A DNA stretch of 64,000 nt from Bradysia coprophila (lineage: Eukaryota > Arthropoda > Insecta > Diptera > Sciaridae). The notes under the pieces are model-generated. The model had not been told where the DNA came from, did not search any database, and saw only the letters and a program-made list of their open reading frames with translations. Location of the stretch: contig NW_023503493.1 of assembly GCF_014529535.1 (NCBI RefSeq), positions 6,852,001-6,916,000 on the forward strand. The letters are read 5' to 3'. Positions within the stretch are counted from its first letter, which is position 1. Each line of letters begins with the position of its first letter. Position numbers and translations under genes: made by a program. Shown piece after piece: positions 54,939 to 64,000 of this stretch.

Positions 54939-56134
54939 TTAGACCCGTACGAAGTACTGGGGTCTTATAGGTTTACGCATACGTTTGTAACACGTCGAAT
55001 TGGACTCCCTGAGTAAGGGGAAACCTATTGTGGTTGTATAGAGATGCCAAATCCGCGAAAAAAAATGTCTGTCCGTCTGTCCGTCTGTCTGTGGGTTTTC
55101 TAACTTGAGTAAAACGCATCCGATTTTAAAAATTCTTTTTTTCCTCGTTTGGTAATGTCAAAAGACAGGCTAAGTTCGAAGATGGTTGATTTCGGATCGA
55201 CCTCTCCGGAGCTGGGGCCCAATAAGTGCCTAAGTGTTTTTCGACGATATCTCCAGACATTTAAGCACTACACTTGTCAGTGATACATCAAATAAAAGGT
55301 ACTTACAATACCGATCGACAAAAAAAAAGTTTATGGAAATCGGATGACCGACTCGTGAGTTAGACCCCTTGGTGTGAAACAGGCACAGGGCGGCAAGCAG
55401 TTTTTGCTTGTATGTCGGCCACATTTGAACATATTTCGTCTGTTTTAGCTTTATTAGATAGGTATTGACCGTACCAATCAGGGAAAAAAAAGTTTATGAA
55501 ATTATGTTCTCCGGAGCGTGAGCTAGGTCTCTTGAAGTGAGCTCTTATCTGGCTACTCAGAAGTACAGTGAACGTGGTGCATTTTGACAATATCTCGAGT
55601 AAATTTTGACCGAATTTCATGAATTTTTTTTTGTTTGAAAGGTATTAACGAATGTAAAGCATCGGTACTATTTCCGGTCTCCTAACAAAATGGCTGCCGG
55701 CGGCCATATTGGATTTTATTAAAAGTGATATATCTTGGGAAAAATGATACTTAGAGAGTTTCTGTTAACATGGAAATAATGTGTTAAGTGTGAGGGGTTT
55801 CAGGGATTCCATATATGGACATCTATATATACCTATATACAGCCATATTGATATATATATATATATATATACAGCTATATATACAGGCATATAGAGCTAT
55901 ATAATATCATATTTTTCTGTGAAATGTTTATTTATAGTGAAATATAGTTAAATATAGCGGTATATAGCTGTTTAAATAGGAATTCATGAAATTTGTCTTC
56001 GTACGGGGCTGTCTATATTGCCTCCGGCAATTTATTTGTATATGATAACAAGGCAAAGAGTGGATAATGTAAGTGATTTTAAAGGCTTTTGACACGAATA
56101 GGTGTTTCGTACGGGTCGGCGTTAGCTATGTTTT
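54939..56134 (-). mobile_element. 1.2-kb TIR repeat, copy 3
   Basis: Same orientation as copy 2. GACCCGTACGAAGTACTGGG is at 54942, and GGTGTTTCGTACGGGTC then GGCGTTAGCTATGTTTT ends near 56134. It differs by an expanded TATATA tract near 55850-55870 and a shorter GTCTGTCC tract. Confidence 0.88.
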
Positions 56135-56663
56135 AATGCTTGGTTTGCAGTGCGTTGAATATTGAGATAACACATGAGACGAGAGGCGCATCTGTTTGAA
56201 TTTTCCCAGCAGAGTGATTCATCTCTTATCCACAGCAGTGACAGAAATTATCGGTGAGTTTTGCGGAATGTGGTATTATAAAGCAAAATGTTATTTTAAA
56301 GTTGGTGAAGTATTAGACTCGGATTCAATCTGTGAAAATTACTTAAAACAAAAGAAGTAGTAGACTCAATGTTTATACTTGGCGATACATTTGCCGTATG
56401 TGATTGGTGAACTAACTTGGCATATATTTTATTGAAGATAGGTCTTGGAACAAATTAAAGATATTTTACTCTTAAAGCGATCCTTTATTGCATTCTCATT
56501 TTAACCGAAAAATTGCTACAATAAAAAAGAAACAAAAATTCGACAACTTGCACGACAACAAACAATAGTTACATTCTCACCACTTGGATCATAATCTACT
56601 TATTACATCAAACAAAAAAGATTTCATTTCATTTTTCGAATTTGGAATATTTATCAAATGTCT
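56135..56663. other. Region downstream of the bHLH gene
   Basis: It probably includes the 3' UTR of the minus-strand bHLH gene. No other gene was recognised. Confidence 0.4.
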
Positions 56664-57413
56664 CTACGATTCTAAAACATGATTCAAATAAGCGATGTAA
56701 CAAATGGCCAATTTCAGAATTTCAATTTTTGACAATTTTTTATCCGGCGGTAGAGTTGGCAACAATTTTCTTAGTTCGGTGAATGCTACGTTGAATGCTT
56801 CCACACGGATTCGTTCCCTTGTTGCATGGGCGGTCCTATACTTTTGCGTAGCACGTCTTCGTCGTCGACGTTCCTCTCTCTGAAAGCAGAGAATACGAAA
56901 ATTCGGATATAGAGTAATTTCATGGAACCAAAACGGAAGTGTAACATTTGTAATGTTCGGACTCTAGATTTGTGTTAGTTGCTAATGGACTAAGATTCGT
57001 TTGAAATGAAAGAATTTATTCTGTTTTAAAAGTAGAAAAACAGAGGCATCAGTCGCGAGAATTTCTGAGCGGCAAGTGGATCAAAATATTCTTTGAACGA
57101 ATTTTAATAGCCTTACAATGAATTACAATTTTGAATGTCCATTGGACATTGTGTAAGACATAGGGTTCCCTACATTAGAGCACAAATCATTTCTAAATAA
57201 AAATTTCTTCAAAAAAAAGTGTTAGAAATACAAACCCACCGATAGACCAACTAACTCCGACGGCTGCAAGTGACTAACATTCATTCCGCCACGACGACGC
57301 GGTATATTCGGATGAGTGATTGGTATATTTTCGCATGCCAGTCCGAGAAAAGATTCTCTGCTCAATGATGTACTGTCGCCCGGTATTAAATGATCGATGT
57401 CGTAGACCATCAC
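56664..57413 (-). CDS. HLH4C: NHLH/HLH4C-type bHLH transcription factor, 129 aa
   Basis: NHLH proteins are neural E-box-binding factors. Exon 1 (57240-57413) gives [17 protein letters not shown] and then [10 protein letters not shown]. Exon 2 (56664-56879) is almost entirely the bHLH: basic region [16 protein letters not shown], helix 1 [19 protein letters not shown], helix 2 [20 protein letters not shown], stop. The basic region and loop are nearly identical to NHLH1/2 and fly HLH4C. Junctions are GT/AG, phase 0, with the intron at 56880-57239. A short C-terminus right after helix 2 is normal for this family. The double Met leaves the start ambiguous by one codon. Confidence 0.93.
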
Positions 57414-57559
57414 TGAGAATCAATAATGATTAAATTTAGATGGTTAGAAAAAGAAGAGAAATTATCTTGTAGAAGTCTAGAAACATTCACCACAAGAGAA
57501 CGCAATAAAAAATAGCAAAAGAAGCTGTATCGCTAGAGTTAGAATTTTTCTCTCAAGAG

Positions 57560-57699
57560 CACCTAGCATAGTAGTTGAATCGTTCTTGCAGTAATAAATG
57601 ACGACAGTGTAGTTTTTCATTGTTACACTGTTTCACGGTCATGCCGTTAGTGAAAATATTACTCTATTGGACAGAAGCACTTTTCTACTACTATGTGCT
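57560..57699. mobile_element. Short MITE, second copy of the CACCTAGCATAGTAGTAGAA family
   Basis: CACCTAGCATAGTAGTTGAA at 57560 is mirrored by TTTTCTACTACTATGTGC near 57683-57698. It lies about 150 bp upstream of the bHLH start codon, so it is promoter-proximal. Confidence 0.7.
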
Positions 57700-58071
57700 T
57701 CGATCCTTTATATTAAAGCTAATTTTTATGAGTGTTGCTCTAGCCAGGCAAGCGTTAGAATTTTGTATTAAAATTTACTTATGGCTACGCTGACGGGTAA
57801 GATACTCAGTTTAGCGACAAAGCAAAAGTAGAAATGCAACCAGAGATTGGTATCTGCCATCACCAAGAACTAACTTTCATGCACTAGAGACTAGAGTGTT
57901 CCCTAGTGCGTGAAATGTTGGAGCCGTGAGATCTGGTTACAGGAAGACGATGAACCTACTATTTTTCATACAAAATAGTACTCTATTTGACAGCTGTCAC
58001 TCAAATCACTTTTGCTCGAAGTGTATTGCATGAAACCATCCTGATCCTGTGAGGTATTTTATTGCTTCCCT

Positions 58072-58630
58072 ATTAAGAGCGCTCACCCCTTGGCAAATTT
58101 CTAGCCTACATTTGTGCGCAAAGATATTTGTTTTTTGATGATTTCTCTGAACAAAGATCTTTTTTTGAAAAAGTAAAACCATTGAAGCAGCCAAAAATGT
58201 GTTAAAAGGAAAAAATTATTTAAATTTTAACTTTACACACTTGGAGTCAATGAAAGTGTAAAACAGGTATGGTCTATTGTCCGCCCGGATGACATAAAAA
58301 TTTGATTTTCGTACTTAAACGCACTCATTTTCATATTATTTTGACATAAAATGTGAGTGTGTTTAAGACGAATTCGCCGATCGATCATACCTGTTCTAGA
58401 CTTTCATTGCTTGGAGTAACCCTTGAAAATGTGTAATTTACACGTTTTGGAAAGGTTTCTTCAAGTGGGATAACTTATCAACCACAAACCAACTTTTTCT
58501 TCAACCGTAACACATTTTTGCATGCTTTTATGGTTTCACTTTTTCAAAAAAAGATGTTCGTTCACAAAAAGCGAATATTTTTGTGTACAAATGTAGGCTA
58601 GGAATTTGCCAAGGGGTGAGCGCTCTTAAT
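58072..58630. mobile_element. Foldback element bounded by TTAAGAGCGCTCACC
   Basis: ATTAAGAGCGCTCACCCCTT at 58072 is mirrored by AAGGGGTGAGCGCTCTTAAT ending at 58630. The arms continue to about 58205 and from about 58505. An inner hairpin (about 58245-58415) pairs GTCAATGAAAGTGTAAAACA with a degenerate mirror and includes AAACGCACTCATTTT. TTAA lies at each terminus. Confidence 0.85.
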
Positions 58631-60400
58631 GTTTTCGTTTCTTCAAAACTGCTCCCCATTTTCAAAATTTTATTTTCTTCTAAGTTTTCACCGAAGGACA
58701 CGGTAAATCGTTTTGCATCGCTAGGTAAGACAAAGATTCATCGAGAATCCTACTGTTTCCTTTCCGAAAAACCCTTTAACTTTCTGAAGACATTCCCAGC
58801 TACAAACAATTTTCATCTCGATTCATTTTGATAACCGACGACGGCACACATCACATGTAATTTGATTTGGTGGTTTACGTGTGCACAATAATTACGTATC
58901 CCTTTGTGCAGAAAAGAAATGATGAAAATAATAAATATTTGCATGGGCGGTTATAGGCGCAGTGCAGAGCATATTAACAAATCAAATATTTAATTCATAT
59001 TCGTCACCCCTTCTGGTTATTGTATATGAGCATATTCACATCACATTGATCCGAACCCTTTTTTTCTGTTGTCGATACACTTTTGTGTTCTATTTGTTGC
59101 ACTCTTGTTTGAAAAAACACAACAATCTATCGAATTATTGATGGAAGAATCAAAACATGTGTCTCGGGTGTGAGATAAATATTATTACGGATTTTAATTG
59201 ATTGGAATTTTGGTAACAAGTAGGTGTAGTCGTGGAATATAAACGGGATAATAAAAACTCGGTTTCCATTTATGAAAGGAAACGTGCAAGTCTTGTTTGA
59301 CACGTTTCCCAATATGCAATAAAATAGAATATTTATGGAAAGAAAACATTTTCTGTTTTTATTTAAGGGTTAAGGCTTAAGGGTTTGATACATCGTACGG
59401 GTTATGATAAGTTGACTAACATATTCACGTCACTAGGTCGGAAAAGTTGAAAAGTCGAGTTTTCGCGAGAAGGGGGTTGTACCGACAAAACCGCTTCATT
59501 GATGAAGTTAACGGTTTTGGTGCAGAAGCCTTTAAGCCGAACTTTATTTCACGGCTTCGAAAATTTGAGTTTACTTGGAAATGGTGCTAATATATGGAAA
59601 TAAAACGTTGTCTGTTTACCGACCTCGACTTTGCTTCACATCTGTAACTTTCACGCAAGAAGTTCCTTTCACGCAAGAAGTTCACTTCCATCATTTGCTC
59701 GACTTTTTTGTGCAGATATTGCTCCGGATCTAGGCTACAATTGTTGGTATGCTACGGTCTCAACCGTCCGCGCAATAAATAATAAATCTTAATACTGAAA
59801 TCCAATCCGAAGCAACAAAGGGATCATCTAATATTCTCTCCTGGTTTCCATAAGATTACCGCAAATTTTATGTTTGAATAGCGCACTGGAAACTCACTTC
59901 AGTCTTCACAAATACTCAGCGAAAGTAGCTGAAACCAATCGTAGAAGACAGAATGAAATATTTCGTTCACAAGAAAGATTTAAAAAATTAAGTTCAACCT
60001 GGCGAATTGAGTAGGTAGTAAACCTTATAGGTCTTTCCTATCACCGCCAGACATATATGTGTGTCTATAAAAAAACAATAGTGCCACTTATGCCACATAT
60101 GTAATCTTTCGCTTGTAAGCCTCACTTCGTTCGGCCTACAATCCGCGAAATTGCCTAAAATCAATCGTCCAAAACAGGTACACAAATGACTATTGCCGAC
60201 GCGACTAAAATTCAAAAACTGCTGAAATGATCAATATAACATTCTACAATCGCATAACAGTGAAATCCTACAAATTTTCATCACACGAACTACGAAAATT
60301 GTAATTTTCGGTTCCCAAACGGGAAGCGAAAGTAAACAAGAATAGACCGGCTGAAGCCTGGTGAGGTCTTTTTCATTTTTTTTCAATTTCTGTTTACTAC
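58631..60400. other. Intergenic DNA, minor repeats
   Basis: No gene was recognised. A 19-bp direct duplication containing TTTCACGCAAGAAGTTC lies at 59648-59685. AAACCGCTTCATTGATGAAG near 59488 forms a small hairpin. About 60125-60165 is similar to the loop of the 38.1-kb MITE. Confidence 0.45.
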
Positions 60401-60409
60401 TAGCTTGGT

Positions 60410-61320
60410 ACTCATTCAAGTACCACTTTGGTATTCAACTACCAAATTTTGGAATTATGAATAGGCAAGCAAGCCGATTAATTTCATCAGTCGGTGTGCA
60501 GCTCTCAAACAGTAAACATATCTACAACATCCGTATTAGTAAACTACCATGTTGGTAGTCAACTACCACTTTGGTAGTCAACTACCACTTTGGTAGTCAG
60601 TCAACTACCACTTTGGTAGTCAGTCAACTACCACTTTGGTAGTCAGTCAACTACCACTTTGGTAGTCAGTCAACTACCACTTTGGTAGTCAGTCAACTAC
60701 CACTTTGGTAGTCAGTCAACTACCACTTTGGTAGTCAGTCAACTACCACTTTGGTAGTCAGTCAACTACCACTTTGGTAGTCAGTCAACTATCACTTTGG
60801 TAGTCAGTCAACTACCACTTTGGTAGTCAGTCAACTACCACTTTGGTAGTCAACTACCAAATACTCGATTTATAAATAGACCAGCAGGCCGAATAATTTC
60901 GTCAGTCGGTGTGCGTCTCTCGAGTAAGAAACATCTTTGCTGCTATATAGTTTGGGGGTCTAACTACCAACAACTACCAAATTGCAATGTCTGCTATGAG
61001 CGATTGGTTACCAGATAACAAATAATAATTGATTTGCCTGGTGTTGGTTTGCTCATAGTAGCATTGCAATTTACCACCGAGGTAGTCAACTACCAAATAT
61101 TTGAGTTATAAAAAGGCAAGCAGGCCGAATAATTTCGTCAGTCGGTGTGCGTCTCTCGAGTAAGAAACATCTTTGCTGCTAAATATTTTGGGGGTCCAAC
61201 TACCAACAACTACCAAACTTTCAAATTGCAATGTCTGCTATGAGCGATTGGTTACCAGATAACAAATAATAATTGATTTGCCTGGTGTTGGTTTGTTCAT
61301 AGTAGCATTGCAATTTTAAC
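60410..61320. repeat. 23-bp satellite inside a repeated segment of about 235 bp
   Basis: From about 60550 to 60860 the unit TAGTCAGTCAACTACCACTT plus TGG repeats about 11 times with a 23-bp period, preceded by two 19-bp versions. The segment 60850-61080 is then repeated at 61080-61315 with few changes (TAATTTCGTCAGTCGGTGTG; GCAATGTCTGCTATGAGCGA). A decayed third copy lies before the satellite (about 60420-60550). Each 235-bp copy ends with an inverted pair, ATTGCAATGTCTGCTATGAG and CTCATAGTAGCATTGCAAT. Confidence 0.92.
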
Positions 61321-61350
61321 TTTTATCAATCACATTTTATTTGTGACACA

Positions 61351-61443
61351 GACGGACGGACGGACGGACGGACAGACGGACGGACGGACGGACGGACGGA
61401 CGGACGGACGGACGGACGGACGGACGGACGGACGGACGGACAG
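61351..61443. repeat. (GGAC)n microsatellite
   Basis: About 23 GGAC units with two GACA interruptions. It generates a meaningless repetitive minus-strand frame. Confidence 0.95.
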
Positions 61444-61826
61444 ATGAAGTGCCCACAATAGGTCTTTTTTTCCTATGGAAAAAAGACCTAAAAAATGCAA
61501 GTTATGTATCGAAATCGGATAATACATAATACGAAAGTCTATGTACATAATGCGAAAGTCAAATCTTGTCAAGATGTTTACTTTGATCAATATTGAACAA
61601 ACCGTGCGCCAGTGCTCTGATTAATGTTAACATACAAAGTTGATGATGAATAATTCAAAGGATATTGTTGTTGTTTTTACGTCTGATTGTTGTGATAGTT
61701 GATAATATTAATATTTTCTTAGACCCCCGCAAATGTCAGCATATTTTGGTTTAGTTCATCATACGATAACGCATTTCTTCGAGTTTATGTGCCTCAATTA
61801 CAATTTTCGTAGTTCTCGTGATAAAA
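61444..61826. other. Intergenic DNA, no gene seen
   Basis: AGGTCTTTTTTTCCTATGG and AAAAAAGACCT form a short inverted repeat near 61460-61490. Nothing else was recognised. Confidence 0.4.
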
Positions 61827-61960
61827 AGTTATGTGGATCACACGGGACGACGTAAAGAAATTCAACCTGTGCGATTGCGGCCCTTGCCTTTGGCGCGGGC
61901 AGCAACTCTCGCACACGGTTGAATTTCTTTACTTTCGTCCCTTGTGATCCAAATAACTAT
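61827..61960. repeat. Hairpin family, copy 2
   Basis: ACGTAAAGAAATTCAACCTG at 61850 is mirrored by GGTTGAATTTCTTTACTTTC near 61917-61936. The loop has GCGGCCCTTGCCTTTGG and GCGCGGGCAGC, as at 42778-42875. Outer arms TAGTTATxxGGATCACA-like extend it. Confidence 0.75.
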
Positions 61961-62311
61961 TTGTGATTTGGGAGGTTATGTGGTTTCCTACTTGATGAAG
62001 GGAAAAAGGTGTCATTTTTCCACAAAAATTTCGTTTAACACTTGAAAACCTAGATTTTTATCTTCGGTCTCGTTGCTAGATACGCGCATGCGACCAACAA
62101 CGAAATACTAAAACACTGAATCTAGATTTTAGATGTTCTAGATGTTAGACGAAATTCATGTGCGAACAATTACAAACGCAAAAACTTTGTTGGATTTCAC
62201 TTTTCCATGAGTATAACATAGGACAGGAAGAGAATCGACAAGAAGAACAATTTAGTCTTTCTCAAAGAGCTATCATATCGCCGATACAGATAAGTAGCGA
62301 ATCTGTTACTT

Positions 62312-62501
62312 CACGACAGAGTAAAGTTAACATTGTTTTGACTAGGGACCTGAATAATCTAGTAGCCCTATATTTTTGCGAATAAAATTTTTCAATTTAC
62401 GTCAGTGTTCGTTTGAGTTCATTTTCATACAGTGTATTAGGTCACTTATTTGACGTCTCGAAAATGAACCGCTCCTGCCTGGTTTATTTTACTCTGCCGT
62501 G
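62312..62501. mobile_element. MITE, second copy of the ACGGCAGAGTAAA family
   Basis: CACGACAGAGTAAAGTTAAC at 62312 is mirrored by TATTTTACTCTGCCGTG ending at 62501. The interior TTGACTAGGGACCTGAATAA and GTTTGAGTTCATTTT is shared with 26170-26349. GTTACTTC occurs beside both ends, a likely 8-bp target duplication. Confidence 0.8.
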
Positions 62502-64000
62502 GTTACTTCTTTTGTTGTTAGTATTTTCAACATGTTGATTTATAAAATCTTACAAAATCTTTTACTTCATTAGTTGAGTATGGTAGGCCTGTTGCTATAA
62601 GACAACCACCCTAAATACAACTCATCGTCTGTTATCGTCAATGCTTTCGATAATATATGATATATGATATTAAGATCACACGAGGAAGAGTCCTCTTCAC
62701 TTTTATATCCAAGATCGTTTCGACTAATTCTATTTTTTATTGTGATGTTAAATCGCCCAAAAAGTATGAGGAAAAGGACAATAGCCACAGCTCAGGGGAA
62801 TTCGTTTGAGGTAGAAAATAGAGTCCGTGCAGCAGAGGACAAGATGATGATGATGTTTTCTACATTAAGGGATTGCAATTATAGTGTGACAAAGAACAAA
62901 CGCTTTTCCTGCTTTTCAGGATAAAATCTTCAAGAAATTTAGAATCATCTGGTCATTGAAATGTACATCAGATTAGTAACAGTATAATTAGTACAATTGA
63001 TAGACTTCTTGTCTACACAAATTGCCCTGTCCCACAAATTCGAAGAACATAAAAAATTAACAGTCATAAGGAAGTGACCCAATACACTGGGTCTGGATTC
63101 AGATAATCAAATTCACATCAACCACACCAGACCGACATTCTAATTTACTAAAAATTCAATTTCAAAAAATTACTTGAATGACTGATGACCTTATGTGATT
63201 TTAGAGTAATGTTTTCCACTTTTCTTATTTTCTTAAATAAACCGTTTTCACATCCGAACACTGTCAAAATTCAAATAAGACTAAATTTTCCAGTTGGACC
63301 AAAAACAGTTTCTATTCGAACGCAACAGCGGCGAAAATTCTTCTTGACTCTTTCACTCCCAATGACTTTTTAATGCGTGATACATACCAGATGCGTCGCA
63401 GAATCCAATAATATGATATGGGGTGTGTTGTATGGTATTTTGAACACACCTTTTCTCCTATGTTCGTTGTGATCTTATAAAGACTGTTTCGTTCATGTGG
63501 CAACCATTTTACTTTTAAAGATTTCTTTGGGAAAATTTAATAAAAACAGAATAATGGGAATTGACGATAAAACGGAACAATTTGTATACTTTAAAGTTAG
63601 ATGGACTCGTTCATGCGAATTTTTCAATTGTTTTTTGCATATTGAGTCTGTTCAGAAACTGCAATCCAGATCTTAATTATTATTTATTGTATTCCTCATA
63701 CGAGTTTCTGAAAATGTAAAACTTACAAAATTCGCCTAATAACAGATATTGCAATCATCAAATCTATTACTTCTATTATTTGATACAAGATCCTACAGTG
63801 GGATTCTTTTGAATTTTGCCCTATTAAAATCAGCACTATTTTTCCCAAGGCTGTTTTATAATGCCTAGAAAGACCTCGGATCAAGACATGTTGAATTTTA
63901 GTCTTACACATTAAATTTTATAGTTGCACATGAGCAATAACATGGTGGTTGTGATGATAATCGGCACTCAAAAAATTAAATGTGTAGTGCACCCAGAAAT
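62502..64000. other. AT-rich intergenic DNA to the window edge, no gene seen
   Basis: No coding region, RNA gene or repeat was recognised. Confidence 0.4.

Noticed and set aside
61330-61590. Minus-strand frame with repeated Pro-Ser-Val-Arg
   Set aside because: It is a translation of the (GGAC)n microsatellite.

Overview
This window looks like nuclear DNA of a dipteran insect. The genes have short introns of about 50-90 bp, the DNA is AT-rich, and the protein set fits a fly: merlin closest to the fly type, a 7tm_6 odorant receptor, a divergent ionotropic receptor, a DM9 protein and an HLH4C/NHLH-type bHLH factor. Many small transposons fill the gaps. A lower dipteran (gnat-like) is an inference only.

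Layout. 0.7-2.0 kb (-): odorant receptor pseudogene, broken by a frameshift and a retroelement tail. 2.3-5.1 kb: repeat element carrying 129-bp and 109-bp tandem arrays. 7.2-12.5 kb (-): five-exon secreted, probably GPI-anchored lipocalin. 13.4-20.1 kb: transposon and satellite territory, including a 36-bp perfect palindrome between 8-bp direct repeats. 20.7-23.5 kb (-): merlin, seven coding exons. 24.0-30.5 kb: two copies of a 1.2-kb repeat around a degenerate element and a small unknown ORF. 31.5-32.5 kb (+): four-repeat DM9 protein. 36.2-38.0 kb (+): intronless ionotropic receptor. 38.1-43.7 kb: inverted-repeat elements and a truncated reverse transcriptase. 44.5-46.4 kb (+): carnosine N-methyltransferase, convergent with KTI12 (46.6-51.4 kb, -), whose 3.8-kb intron holds two giant foldback elements. 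53.2-54.2 kb (-): an AltMIEF1-like LYR microprotein, then a mitochondrial release-factor-like gene (MTRFR/C12orf65) 16 nt downstream. 54.9-56.1 kb: third copy of the 1.2-kb repeat. 56.7-57.4 kb (-): NHLH-type bHLH gene. 57.5-64 kb: satellites, foldback elements and plain intergenic DNA.

The most interesting biology is the LYR-MTRFR pair. Two mitochondrial-translation proteins are packed so tightly on one strand that a dicistronic mRNA is the simplest reading. The most interesting genome structures are the micro-palindrome with a target-site duplication, a set of foldback elements that all end in TTAAGAG, and a MITE that splits an otherwise continuous ORF. Exon joins were worked out by hand from reading frame, GT/AG signals and family similarity; no alignment or search was run.
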